64,000 nucleotides of DNA from Hydractinia symbiolongicarpus. Lineage: Eukaryota > Cnidaria > Hydrozoa > Anthoathecata > Hydractiniidae. Made by a program: the position numbers and the translations under genes. Below are positions 11,244 through 22,889 of this stretch, piece by piece (within the stretch, counting starts at the first letter, position 1; every line of letters starts with the position of its first letter). The notes under the pieces are model-generated. The model worked only from the letters and a program-made list of their open reading frames with translations. It was not told the origin of the DNA and did no database searches. The DNA is taken from contig NC_079880.1 in the NCBI RefSeq assembly GCF_029227915.1, forward strand, positions 24,802,501-24,866,500. The letters are read 5' to 3'.

Positions 11244-13140
11244 CAAAAACAATCGAAATGGAGGAGTATAATATTAGTGAATTCACCGCACAACCAACTT
11301 TTTCGCCGATCAACTATCTGAATACGACCTCCTCCACAAAAACAAATAGCAAACCAACCTTAATACTAAAAGAGACGTTGACGGAATAGAGCAATACATC
11401 TTAAACACAAAGCGTCACCTAGGTACAAGTACAAACAAGGAAAAGAAAAAGACCGACTATATTGATGGGGCAAAAAAAACTTTTAAATTATAATGGGCAA
11501 TTACAGATTCTCAAAATGCATCTTGCTGCTGGGACGGTTTCCTTTGGGCTAAAAATCCAGGTTCGCTCCATTGTGGGTTTACCTGTTGAATTAACAAAGG
11601 AATGGGATGGCACCGTGCAGTCATGCCACCTTCCTAAAAATTCTCATACAACACCATAAAAGCAATGTAAAAAAGTGCAAAAACAACAGAAAGTCCTTCA
11701 AAACGGAATTCTCCACAGACGAACTCAACATTTTAACAAATTTTGCAAACAACAACACAACGAATTAGAAAACACGCTCAACAAACTATAACATGAGCAT
11801 TTTCCCCATAACTGCAAATAACAAACAAATAGCTAAAGAACGAACTTTTTTACTAGAAAAAACCTGGGTGTGAGTTATTTGAGTATAAGTAAATCAGTCA
11901 AGAATTACTTCATTAAAACAAGGGCGGCTTCTGTTAGAAACAACAAGGTATAAAATAACAAAGGAAGATCCAACATGCTCATTAACATGCTCAACAACAT
12001 GCTCAACTATGACTTTTCTTGCTCAATCAAACAATTGAAGATTGAACAATGCGTGCCCTAATGATTTTATCTTTCAAATTACAAATAGAAAAATATTTTC
12101 ACATTTTTTATCAGTATCCTTATTTAACGCTGAAGCAACATCGTTAAAAATTTCTATACGTCAACTATTGAAAACTTTTCATTCTGGATTATTTTATCCT
12201 CCTTGTGATAAAATTTTTTTACCACCGAAATATTGATGAGTTAACAAAACAGCTAGCGGCATTGATATTACTTGTCTAATGACAGTTGGTTTACTATAGT
12301 TACAGGTTGCAACCCTTTAAAGGTTTTTCAAGAAAGCAAAATCTCCCCTTTTGCAGGAATTTCCTAAAAACATTCGCGGTAAAAGGCAGAAATACAACAG
12401 CGACAACATCTATAAAGTTGGAATGAAAGTACAGGTTTCCTATTCACTTAAGCAATACAAAAAAGTGAAGCACTTCTTTAAACACTACGAAATTGGCGAT
12501 ACATGTAAATGAGTAAATTAAGTGTTACGTGTTACTTTCGAGCGGAGAAGCATCTAACAATGAATTACAAGAAACAATTGCTAATATATTGCAAAAAAAC
12601 AATAAAAAGTAAAAAGGAGAATACACACACACCCAAAAAAATTAACAAAATTCTCAAAGGTGCCAACAACAAGAGAAATTTTGTAGAAGTTGTAGAAAAG
12701 ATGTCAAGAAGGGGGGGGGGGGCGCTTTGGAGGATGAAGAAACAGAAAAAGAAAAAGTAGTAACCAAACAACAATGTAAGAAACAACCTGTACAGAAAAA
12801 AAGAATAGTGACAAAAAAATTAATATGTTCTTTTCCTTTTTGATTACACATTTTTTTATAAGAAGCAACGATATAAGAACATAATGGCTTCAGAGGTATA
12901 GATCACGTTGTGTAATTTAATTTAATTGCTATCTGTCTAGGACGAGGTAATCAAAGTTGGTGAAGTTGTGGACAATCTATTGCAATTACATACACTTGCT
13001 TACCCACCTAAAGATACACATAAAAATTTATATAAAAGCATTGAATATTCAAGTGGTGTTGTTAACGACACAAACAGTCTGCTGCATGAACTGAATATAC
13101 CAGAGGAGGAGGTTCATCCATTGCTGTGAGTGAACTCTAA
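11244..13140. other. No recognised gene; low-complexity runs
   Basis: Plus-strand frames read like decayed coding sequence but I recognise no family; for example about 12355-12511 is open for some 50 codons and rich in Lys and Tyr. A G run occurs at about 12711-12722 and A/T runs near 12800-12830. No repeat boundaries were found. Confidence 0.35.
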
Positions 13141-13144
13141 GCTT

Positions 13145-13970
13145 AACTCTTTACTCTCTGGGTATTAACGGTAAACTGGTTTGTATGAACCAGCTGGGGT
13201 AATACAAAACCACTCAGATTTACATTTTCCGACCCATTACCCTGGTACTACAGGTTTAAAGCAACAGCGAAATTTAAAGAGAGAAAAAAAACAAAAACAA
13301 ATACCAGCGGGTATAAAAGAAAACATATGATGTAGTGCTGTTGAGCGTTCTTGGATCAACTATGCTTATTGCCTTATCATTGCAGAGGTACTAAGAGTTT
13401 GTGGTCCGATCTTTGATATGGGCCTGCATTCAACGTTCCAGAGTGATTTATCACAGCTACTAAAGCATACTTTTGGATACAAGATGTGTCCGAGTCACTA
13501 GATATCAGGATATTAAGATAAGGATTAGAAAAGAAAAAACTTTTAACAAATTTATTGTTCTTAACTAGATGTTCTCCATCTCTTGCAAACCTTTTCAGGT
13601 GCAAGGATAGAATTTCGCTATTCCTCGAAGACGCAATTACCGAGAACTCTTCCTATATCCAAGAAGTAACATCTCTGCTACATCTTGCGGAGAATTGAAT
13701 TGAAAAGATATATTTCCAGAAAAGTGTTTTAAGTTCTGGGGCCTTGAGAAAGTTTGAAGGATCAACCGGGTTCAAAGAACAGTTTAGCATGGTTATGCTA
13801 AGAGCAATCCTCCTCAAAATTGGTGACAAACGGGATGACTCTGAAGCACTCTGGGACCATAGAGATGGAATAGTACTTAGTGCTTGCAAAATAACATTGG
13901 CATAGCACGTATTGCCTTTGTTGACAAAACCTACATTTACAAAATGCGTGCGTGGAAGTGATAAACGACC
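13145..13970 (-). pseudogene. USP domain of LINE-USP copy B
   Basis: Minus-strand USP relative. Upstream of 13889 the frame reads VGFVNKGNTCYANVILQALS, the catalytic Cys box. The domain middle is deleted or scrambled. The C-terminal part (13604-13300) reads LVAVINHSGTLNAGPY, with the catalytic His of the GHY box replaced by Pro, then, after a frame change, YLCNDKAI. The 3' UTR (13145-13300) matches copy G. The matching endonuclease part lies at 16807-17405, and the 2.8 kb between them holds a RAG1-like transposase on the other strand, so an insertion probably split copy B. Confidence 0.7.
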
Positions 13971-14416
13971 CTTTACTAAACCTGAATTACTTTGACGAGA
14001 TGCAACAGACTTGAGTCTTTCACGTTCCAGTTGCCTTACACGGCTGTTTCAAACTGTGATATGTCTTAAAATATAGCAACTTTCTGCCACCGCTTGCTCT
14101 TAATTTCACACAGTAATGACTGCTTATATCATTTATTAGCCCAAGCAAGGGTCTTCACAAGACTTGTACTTCTTAAAAAGTTAAAATTACTGGCGCAAAA
14201 GGTATAAACCAAGGGTTTAAACAGACAAGCTAAATTACTGGAAAATCAGTTGTGCGCCCCTTCGGCCTAATATCTCGGTTTGTGGAGCTTCTTTGGAGGT
14301 TGGTCTTTATGCTGATGTACAGACAAAGGATTAATTTAAATTTAAAGAAAACCCTATTTCCCTGGTATTTTTTTGACAAAAGTTATAGCTTTTTAAAACG
14401 ATTTTTGTCACAAATA

Positions 14417-16050
14417 ATGGAAAACACTCACCACTGCATTAGAAAACTTTGTGGAATTTGTGACAAAAACTTAACTGGTGCTATTGTACACAGTGTAAGG
14501 AAGCATCACAAATGGCTAAATAATGCTTTTAAGCTGAAGTTAGAAGAAAACCAGCCAGAAATTCACCCCGATTCATTCTGCAATAAGTGCTACTCCGCCG
14601 TTCTTAACTTGGAAAAAAAGGGTACCACAATCACTGTCACTCCTACTGTTTGGAAATAGCAGTTGTTCTGAATCATGTGTTCTATATAATTAAAACTGTA
14701 AAGCCCCCCCCCCCCCCAAAAAAAAAAAAAAGAAAAATGAGATCTGGACGTCCAAAAAAGGCAATTTTTGTTCCAACCGGCATGATTAAAACTAATGATA
14801 TATTTAGCTTAACACCATCTAATCCGGCGGCTGTTGTACAAATGGTACAATGTTGTATCTCATGTCGTTAGCTTAAAAATGAAGTAATCAACACTACCTA
14901 ATAATACGGTGCAACTGCCTACAAAAGGATCACAGGTACACAAATGTGTGTGTATTAGGTGGCCCTTAAACAATTGCTTGTTCAGTAACTCAAGGCAAGG
15001 GAAAATTAAGTTAATAACTCTAGTCGATCGACGAAAAAACGAAGAAAAAAATCAGCTTTAGGTTATATATAAAATTTTTAAGGCCGGCTATATTTTTTAG
15101 GGTCAGTCAGGTTATGGCAAACGAACAATTACTTAAGGATCAAATATAAATAAAATGGTTGTGAATAAAATTAAAAAAAATTACATGAATGTTTGAAAAC
15201 AAAAAGAATCCACGTGCTAAAAGCATAACCAAATATAAAAAAAACATTATATCTTAGCCACTCACTTTAACAACAATACCAATTCCAAGAAAGGCCTCCA
15301 CAGAAACGTGCACCAGAAATTTACTTAATCGATATAAAAAAATAAAAGAAATCATCAATTTAGATGCCGACCAACGCAAGAAAATCATTGAGTTTAAGCG
15401 GAATGCTTAAAGCTATTATACCAGCTGAGCAAGTTGTTACAATGAAAGCTAGCTACACTGAATCTTCCATGGAACCAGATGAGGGAGTTATCACGCTGGT
15501 TTAAAACATTCAATGTTAAAATTTCATCAAAAAAACTTACACGACAATTCGAGAAGACTGGGTCAGTAAAGACTTGAAAGTTGAGCTTGCTCCTCTGACA
15601 TCGAAAGCTACTACTGGTTCATCTGTTGATATAATTATGAGACCTTGGGCAGATCTATATAATCTAGCTAGTCATGCCCTTAACCGACTCAGTCAACTCA
15701 AGGCATGCAAATTGTTAACTCATCATGATCATGATCTCATTCTAACTGGAGAGATTCACCTTAAAATTGGTGCGGATCATGGTGACATTTCTTTTAAAAT
15801 GGGTTACAAGATAGCTAATGTCATGAATCCCAATAGAAAAGACAATACAGTTGTCTACAGTATTTTTGAAGCCAAGGATAATAGGTCAAAGTTACTTTTA
15901 TGTTTAAAACGATTTAAAGCACAAATTCAAATGTTGCTTTTAGTCAAGATGGAAGACCATACCATCAGAGTATTTCTTTATGGTGACTATAAATTTTTAT
16001 GCGCAGGAGTCAATGGTATGAATTTTATTAAAAAGCAGTGGCTTTTCTAA
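14417..16050 (+). pseudogene. RAG1/Transib-like transposase remnant
   Basis: An ATG at 14417 opens a zinc-binding domain: KLCGICDKNLTG, then EIHPDSFCNKCYSAVLN. The HPxxFCxxC pattern resembles the N-terminal zinc region of RAG1. Frame changes follow through a basic GRPKKA segment and QLPTKGSQ near 14915. The second large block (15574-16050) reads KIGADHGDISFKM, YSIFEAKDNR and VFLYGDYKFLC, consistent with two acidic sites of a DDE nuclease in a RAG1-like family common in marine invertebrates; the usual downstream Gly-Leu-Ser and CxxC segment is lost. The RAG1 link is my inference from motif order. It is clearly a dead gene, lying between the two halves of LINE-USP copy B. Confidence 0.45.
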
Positions 16051-16059
16051 TTTGCAGAC

Positions 16060-16800
16060 AACTGTATGACATCAAACATGTACATTATATACATATATAT
16101 ACTTAAACACTTATCATTGATTTAGCAGATTCAATTGACAATTTTTTGGAATACCTGCGGGGTAACTGGCCAGAAATAAACATCAGTCCAAAGCTGCACA
16201 TGCTTTAAGACCACATGGTCGGATTTTTACAAAAATGGGAAGTTTAAAGTGATGAAAAACCGATACAGCAACGTGGAGGATCCTGTCGAACGGTGAAGAT
16301 AAACTATGGAGCAACACTTGCTGACAACATGCCCTAAGGCAGCTACAATAAAACCAAAGCCAAAAAAGAGAAAAATAAAATAATATGCTTACTACTTTTG
16401 TTACAAAGCAAGAGAATCTTTGTCTCGATTTTTAGCAAATCTGAACATCACAAATTGTGCCACAGTTAAGCCACTCATGTACACCATAAAAAATACCACG
16501 CGTATAGCTAGGGCTTTGTTTGATAAAACATTTTTAGCCCTTTGGTATATCCTTAAAAAACTCCAGGTCTCTTAAAATAACAAAATAAAGAGAACATGGT
16601 GTCAACTTGAGAAAAAAAGGTATGCCAACTTTCAGTAATCAGAGGTTTGACGTACTACCCCTTTGACAGAAACTAACTGCTGTAATTTGATCTTTTGTTT
16701 GTATATTTTCCTTTGAGCGCTTTATTTTCAATCCAGTGAATAGATTTACTGAGATTAAAGTGGATAAATCAGATCTATTTATTTGTTTTGCGCCCACCAT
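16060..16800. other. No gene recognised
   Basis: AT-rich sequence between the RAG1-like remnant and the LINE-USP copy B nuclease. It may contain the 3' end of the inserted transposon. A short shared string GGCGCAAAA near 14192 and, inverted, near 16790 is too short to call terminal repeats. Confidence 0.4.
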
Positions 16801-16806
16801 TATGAC

Positions 16807-17405
16807 TTAAAAGGCCGTTAGATTTCTGCGTCCGGACAAGCTGAAACAGCCATGCTTAATTAAGGAGTCTTGAGACGAGTCTCTTGACTCCCTAGCAATC
16901 CAGACACAGAAAAAAGCTGTCATACTGATTTTACCAAAGTTTTTTGCGGCGGAATATGCCATTTTGTTGGAAAAACACAGCCTTTTCAAACACGACTTCG
17001 TTGTTCTTGCGCAAAGAAATCAACTCGCCAACCACTGCACAGAATTACGTTAACCAAGACAGAATATTTAGCGACTTTGGTGGAGAGCCAATAGTTTATA
17101 TTTTCTTCGCAAGGACAAGTGAGTTCGATAATTATAACTCGTTTAAGCTTATTTGAAAAAATACCTATATCAGGTCTCAGTTGTGACACAGCAATGTGGC
17201 CTGGAAAAACAAAGTTTGGACTAGTGTGAGCAACAACTATCCAATCGTTGGTGAGATGAAATATACATGTAACCTTTGTCTTCGATGTTGGGCTAACATA
17301 AGCACCTGCCTTAACAAAAGACGTGGAAGTACTGACAGGAATTGTTTTAAAGTGTTAACCAACTGCACTAGCACCGAATCGTGCTTAAATGTATATCTTC
17401 CCTGA
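16807..17405 (-). pseudogene. Restriction-like endonuclease of LINE-USP copy B
   Basis: Minus strand, frameshifted. The order matches copy A: GRYTFKHDSVL (end of the CCHC knuckle region), DWIVV, SQLRPDIGIFS and ELTCPCEENI (PD-(D/E)XK-like nuclease core), GWRVDFFAQE, then VWIARESRDSSQDSL. In R2-like elements this C-terminal nuclease nicks the target DNA. The frame breaks after the FFAQE segment. It is the upstream half of copy B, whose USP lies at 13.1-14.0 kb. Confidence 0.75.
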
Positions 17406-17477
17406 ACTAATTAAATACACGCAATCTCTGTATAATGTTTTCCAAAGAAAGGTTTGTTAAACATTGAAAAAATAAGT

Positions 17478-17750
17478 TGACAACTACAAATCGTATTGTT
17501 GTTGCTTTTTTTTCCTGACAGAGAGTCCAGAGTAAAGAAACGTATGCTACGAAACCCAGCCCTGAGAAAGTTTGTCAGAAAGAATGAAAAGCAACAGCAA
17601 ACCTGGAAACAGAAATGCTTTCTGACCTTAGACATTACCACTTGAGAAATCGTATCGTAATGCATAGACTGACCAAGAAACTGCCCCTTAGAAAGGTAGA
17701 ATTGGAACCCAGCGACAGCAACCCAAAAAAGCATTACATATCGTCTCAAA
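17478..17750. repeat. Dispersed repeat, copy 2
   Basis: Related to 2558-2812 in the same orientation, sharing CAAATCGTATTGTTGTTGC-like, AAAGAATGAAAAGCA, CTGACCAAGAAAC and CATTACATATCGTCTC blocks. A minus-strand open frame across it is not supported by any family and is probably chance. Confidence 0.7.
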
Positions 17751-18204
17751 ATTTAAGCCAAGTTTGTCACATTTAAAAGTATTTCAAATTGATGAAGATA
17801 AAAATGTGTACGAATCATTATAGTCTACCTTCAAAGTAGCAAAACATCTTCTGTGTGCAATACATGGAAAGGATAATATTTTGGAATTGCAAGCTATCTC
17901 GACATACTTGAAATCTTCGGCAACTAAACGCAAAACGGTAATGAATCTATCAACTCGATGTTGAAAAGTAGTAAAGGTGTTGGCATGTTGTTCCTTAAAG
18001 AAACAATCAAGCTGGTACAGAACAAAGCAAATAAGCAAGAATAAAACTAAAGCTTGGTCTTGTTTAAGAAGGTTTGCAGTAGCTTTGTTTTGCTTTAAAT
18101 ATCATAGCATTTTCGTTTAAATATCATAGCATTCCCTTGCTTCAACCGCAATTCGTGTCTATATAGAAAAATGTAATTATCTTGACTAACCTTTTTTATT
18201 TCTA

Positions 18205-18625
18205 TACCGTTAGGTGACTGGGGAATCTATACAAAATACGATCCGGGACTGTTACATAGGGATCTTAAAAACACTGATTTTTCTGACGTATTCAATGAAA
18301 ACAATGTACAAAAAGCTACGGAGAATTTTACCAATATTCTAACAAATGTTTTCCAGAGACATGCTCCAATCGTTAAAAAACGTCATGAAGGAAAACCAAC
18401 TCCCTGGCTGGATGTCGATATTAAGCGTGATATGAACCGCCGAGAAACTCTAAAGAAAAGCCAGAAAGTCTGAATCAGATCCAGACTGGAGAGTGTATAA
18501 GAAACTTTTGTAATAAACGGCTGATAACTCCTCGTAGGAGCTACCACCACAACATGCTGAAAGAACATCGTCTTAACCCGAGAAGTTTCTGGAAACCATT
18601 AAGTCCATATTCCCAACCGAAGCTA
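18205..18625 (+). pseudogene. APE-type LINE fragment, linker between EN and RT
   Basis: Plus-strand translation gives YRDLKNTDFSDVFN, QRHAPIVKKRHEGKPTPWL and DIKRDMNRRETLKK, then, shifted, LNPRSFWKPLSP. This pattern (HAP..K, PWL, R..L, W) is the spacer between endonuclease and RT in jockey/CR1/L2-type LINEs. No catalytic domain remains. It could belong to the same family as the RT scrap at 4.7 kb, but they do not overlap. Confidence 0.65.
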
Positions 18626-18904
18626 AAGTCAACTCGTCACAACAAAGCAACTGCAATGCAAAATCGTTCGGTACTTTCTTCTTAACAGCAGTATCAAAAT
18701 TGAAAAAAGCTCATTTTCTCCCCGCTAATTTTGTCTGGAGAGTTCTTAAGTATTTTTCGGTTCTTACCAATTCAACAATTTTCAATAGGCTACTGCAAGG
18801 ACTTCGACAATACCTGACGAAAGAGGCCGCTGAAAAGGTTTCCAACTTGATGACACAATAATCCTGACATAATTTTCATTTTTTGTGTGTTTTTTGTTTT
18901 TTTT

Positions 18905-19115
18905 TCCTTTTTCACTGGGGTAATAAGTGGAGTCGTCACTCTCCAAGATAGGACATGGTACAGTCAAACCCCCTTGCTGGCGTAATTTTTATTTGTTTGT
19001 CGCTTTTAATTTTACTGGGGTAATAAGTGGAGTTGTCACTCTCCAAAGACAAGACTACAAAAAAAAAAAAAAAAAAAAAAATAATAACAATAGTCAAACC
19101 CCCTTGCTGACATAA
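18905..19115 (-). repeat. 3' UTR repeat units of LINE-USP copy C
   Basis: Two units of the family's 3' UTR repeat, each running from GGGGTAATAAGTGGAGT to AACCCCCTTGCTG on the plus strand, at about 18915-18980 and 19015-19115. The second has a long A run inside. Related units follow the USP in copies A, D, E, F and G. Confidence 0.75.
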
Positions 19116-19169
19116 ACCGGAAGTTGTGGTGCTGACTGCAATTTACCTAAGCTCTTCAAGGAAAAGGAT

Positions 19170-19905
19170 ATAAGGTTGTACACCAATAAGCAAGCTTTGT
19201 TTCTAAATTTATAGAATGGTTAATTACAGCCCTTTAGTTGTAGTGCTTGCGACACGAGACTTCACCGTCTACAGTGATAGAACAAACCTTAGACACAAAA
19301 CCTTTGTTACAGGCGAAGCACTTTAATTGCAGAACTAAAATTGAACTGCACTCTGCGACCTCTTTTTCAACTGTTGCAGTTTGGTAACTATTGCAGTGGT
19401 GACAGAAGTACGAGTTGACACCTGAAAATTCTTCGCTCTCCAAAAAGTCATCTAATAAAGATTGTACAATTGATGTCAAGGGCAGTTGAAGAAATGGACT
19501 TACTTGCTCAGAGGTGCTAATATTATTGCAAGCCATGCAAGTAGTGCAGATTTTCACACAAGTGTAGAATAATCTACCAAAGAAAGTTAAGGCTAAGGAC
19601 AACTCTGGTATGAGATACTCAAGAATCTCTAGGGCATCTTGCTGAGAGAACGGATTAAAAGCAGCGCCCCTTGCATTAGAAACATGGCCTTTTAATGCAT
19701 TTAGAAATGAAGAAGGGTTCACTGGAACCTTGGAAGAGGATAATTTGCGTAGAATACTTACAAAACTTTTACCTAACGCCATATTGGAATCATTTGCAGA
19801 GATGGCTGTGGCAACTGCGGGTAACACATAAAAACATTGCAAGATGGAATTGACATAACATGTGTTGCCGAAATTTAGCAACCCGATTCTTGTGCAGGCA
19901 AGGTA
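19170..19905 (-). pseudogene. USP domain of LINE-USP copy C
   Basis: A 215-codon minus-strand frame (19881-19234) covers most of a ubiquitin-specific protease: Cys box LNFGNTCYVNSILQCFY with the catalytic Cys, FSQQDALEILEYL (QQD box), zinc-ribbon CxxC pairs CTTCMACN and CHHCNS, and LVLQLKCFA. A stop follows HYN, and downstream in the same frame RAVINHS is seen, but the catalytic His box (GHY) is missing. It is the longest uninterrupted USP frame here, yet lacks the His and so should be inactive. Frame upstream of the Cys box (IGL) continues, as in a fusion. Confidence 0.8.
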
Positions 19906-20092
19906 GTCGAGCTCTTTGTTACGCTCTGGGGATTCGTGTCCTTAAAGCTAGTGGTCGAAGTTTTATCAATTGAGAAATATGTTGTGGATCCCTACCAGCA
20001 TGTATCCAACACAAAGAATCTTGAGATAGCCAGATGTATAACGACGATTGCATAGATGACTCAGTAAGAGATTTCAGAGTGGAACGTACAAG

Positions 20093-21810
20093 GGAAATAA
20101 TTTACAAAGAGGTGGCAAGCCACCGCAATGATGAACTAAACCTGTTAGGTCTTTGGAAATTAGCTAGAGGTTGTACTACTCCAGAGAAAATGCCTTTAAA
20201 AGCACAATTCTCCCTTTTTACAAGGAATTAATTAAAGAAAAATAAAAAAATAAAAAGGACACAACACATTTGAAAAGATGAACAGAACTTTAACCAAGGG
20301 CAGGTAGGTTTCGACCCATATTTCTGAACCTAAGCACCCAGGATGTCTAGCTGGGTCACTTTGAAGAGGTCCGCGGACGGTCTTCAGCAGAAACTAGACA
20401 TCCCTATCTTCCTAAAGTAAATTTGACCACTTTCCGTTCAACTGTGCTATTCTTTGTTTTTAACTCAGGTAATAAGAGGAGTCGTTACTCTCCAAAGACA
20501 AGATTATGTGTGATCAAACCCCCCTGCTAATATTTTTTTTTAACTGGGGTAAAAGTGGAGTCGTTACTCTCCAAAGACAAAATCATGTGTGATCAAACCC
20601 CTCTTGCTAACTTAATTTTTATTTGATTTTGTTTTTATTGACTGTGGTAATAAGTGGAATCGTCACTCTCCACAGACAAGACTGAGTGTAGTCAAGCCCC
20701 CTTGCTGACTCATTCTGGTTAAAATATTCTTATCTCAGCTCTTCCAAAAAGAAAACATATGACTCGTGACTGTTAATAAGGCGGTCATCACAGAAAATTA
20801 CTGCCCTATCGTTGCAATGTATCAACCTGTGAACCATTTGGTCGAAGGCTATGGTTGTGTAGTGACCATTATTTAAGTTGCCGCAATGGTTGATAATAGC
20901 CCTTAATTGAAAATTTTTACGAAATTTCACTTCTCCATCTACGGTAAAAGGTATGGAAAGGGTACCAGGGTAAGCAGTAATACGAGAGGCAATTTTTGAC
21001 ACAAGGCCGTTGGCACTGGCGAAACGTTTTAGCTGTAAAATGAGATGGGAACCGCACGACACTACCTCTTTTTCAACTAGAGCAGTTTGATAAGCGTTGC
21101 AAACATGGCAGAAGTAGGCATTGGTGTCTGACAACTCCTCGCTTTCAAAGAAATTATCTAAGGAAGATTGTAACGTAGGGTGCAGAGAAAGTTGGATGCA
21201 TGGTGCTATAACTTCTGAGGAGCTGGTAATATGACATGAATTGCAAGTGGTTGATGTCTTGATGCCAATACTAAAAAGACTTCCAAGAAATAGAAAGTCT
21301 AATGACAGACCAGGTAGGAGATATTCAAAAACCTCGGGGACGTCTGCTGAGCAAAGATATTAAATGCACTTCCCTTCGCAGCTGAGATATGTTTCATAGC
21401 ACGCAAAAAATGGGAGGGATCAACTTGACTTCTAGAAACAGCCAAACTTTGAAGAACACCTACAAATGCTTCGCCTAACTTTGAGGTTGTTTTGCTGACA
21501 GAAATGGCTTCTTTAACTTTTGGAAGGTTATAAAAACATTGTAAGATTGAGTTTGCATAACATGTGTTTCCTAAGTTTTTTAGACCGCTATTCCTAAAAT
21601 GAGGGTTAGATGGCAATGCGACTGTTTTTTGGAAGACCTTGTAGCAAGTTTTTCGGGTTTTTCGATTTTACAAGATTTTGTGTGATTTGCGGAAGGTTTC
21701 TCAGAGTTTTTTGACTTCTTACATTCCATATTGTAACAGAAGAAACTTCAGGAATGATTGGGGCCTTTTCAGGCTCAACCCAAGTGGTAGAATTTCGAGA
21801 CATCCAGCAA
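20093..21810 (-). mobile_element. LINE-USP copy D
   Basis: Minus-strand 3' portion of the element: a linker frame (21803-21606), the whole USP (21616-20730), three 3' UTR repeat units (about 20465-20525, 20540-20610, 20640-20712) and the conserved end at about 20093 with the GGTGGC/GCCACC hairpin. Its 5' edge abuts the 3' UTR of copy A, so A and D sit head-to-tail. Copies E and F are near-identical over the shared part. Confidence 0.8.
20730..21616 (-). pseudogene. USP domain of copy D, nearly complete
   Basis: Upstream frame (21616-21299): SGLKNLGNTCYANSILQC with the catalytic Cys, then FNIFAQQ. A one-base change near 21340 shifts the frame. The rest (CNSC, CHVCNAYQ zinc ribbon, HLILQLKRFA, NHCGNLNNGHYTTIAF with the catalytic His, IHCNDRAV, SYVFFLEEL) continues to a stop at 20730. 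All USP boxes are present, about 295 residues in total, short for the family as is usual for a bare catalytic core. Apart from the single frameshift this is the most intact USP. Role inferred: removal of ubiquitin from a retrotransposon or host protein. Confidence 0.8.
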
Positions 21811-22142
21811 CCTTGACACGAAACGGTTTCGCCCCAAAGCCTCAGGCAAGGGTTGTCAGGATTCTAGGCGGGGCACCTTTAATCCGAGGTCCACTAAGTG
21901 GTCATCAGGAGGCCCTGGAATCCTCTTCTGTCATCAAATGTTCTTTAATCCGTGCAATCTATTGACATATAAAACCAAGGTTGACTGTGGTAATAAGTGG
22001 GGTCGTCACACCCAAAGACAAGACTTGTAGAAGCCTGTAAAAAGGGAACTAAGCAAGTCAAACCCCCTTGCTGTGCGACGTTTTTATTTCTAAATTTTTT
22101 TTTTTTTTTAATTTTTCTATTTTTATTTTACTTTCTATTATT
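21811..22142 (-). repeat. 3' UTR of LINE-USP copy A
   Basis: Directly downstream of the copy A USP stop on the minus strand. It has one diverged 3' UTR repeat unit (about 21985-22075, GGGGTCGTCACACCCAAAG) and a more distal block (about 21815-21925) that resembles the block before the 3' end of copies D, E and F. The terminal hairpin is missing, presumably lost where copy D joins. Confidence 0.6.
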
Positions 22143-22745
22143 TTAAACTGCCTGGAAGAAAAAGACGTAGGATAGTTTGCTGTAAAGTTCCTTCCGAACA
22201 TCACATTGTGTCACAGCTCTGTCATTGCAGTGAAGCCACTGGTCTGTCTTTTGGTCTTGAACAATGGCTGTATAGTGCCCATTATTAAGAGAACCAGAGT
22301 GGTTTATAAGCGCTCTGATCTTAAAGTGCTTACGGCTTCTTACCTCAGGGCCGATGGTAAGAGGAAGGGATAAGAAGTCTGGGAAACATGAAACTGGCAA
22401 CACTTGTTTTGAGATATGACCATTTGACATGATGAAACGCTTTAACTGCACTATAAGGTGTGAACCACTGTTAACAATTTCCATCTCTCATGTTGCTGTT
22501 TGATGGGAATTACACAGAGGGCAAAACGACTTATTTTCTGTCAAAACCTCGGGTTGTAAGAAGAGGTTCAATGACTCTTGAATTGTGGGTCTTGGTTGCA
22601 ATTCAAGAAATAGATCATCAGTAGAGTGCGATTGGAAGCATGTGTCACAAGTGATTGTAGTTCTAGTACAAAACTGGAACATGGTGGTAGTAAAAAGCGA
22701 GTCTGTATCAAGTTCACTTAGCAAGTAACCTAGGATCTCAGGCAC
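22143..22745 (-). pseudogene. USP middle and C-terminal part of copy A
   Basis: Two frames. 22745-22488 has the zinc-ribbon part: CDTCFQSHSTDD and CPLCNSHQTA. A stop precedes 22484-22143, which reads GSHLIVQLKRFIMSNG, NHSGSLNNGHYTAIVQDQ with the catalytic His, LHCNDRAV and LSYVFFFQAV. Cys and His boxes of this copy are both intact; only small lesions (stops near 22487 and 22890 and a frame change) disrupt the reading. It continues the fused frame at 22890-23372. Confidence 0.8.
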
Positions 22746-22889
22746 ATCATGCTGTGTAAAAATATCAAAATTACCTTTTACTTTACTTATAGCATTTTTT
22801 AGGGCTGCAAGGAAAGCGGATGGATGAACTGGGACTTTTGAAGATGACGATTGGTGGAAAACATTCGAGCAAGCTAAAGCAAGAGGTGA

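Noticed and set aside
14190-16795. GGCGCAAAA as terminal repeats of the RAG1-like insertion
   Set aside because: Nine bp, not at clear similarity breakpoints, and no target duplication beside it.
17411-17749. 112-codon minus-strand frame
   Set aside because: Falls on a dispersed repeat whose other copy (2558-2812) does not keep the frame open.
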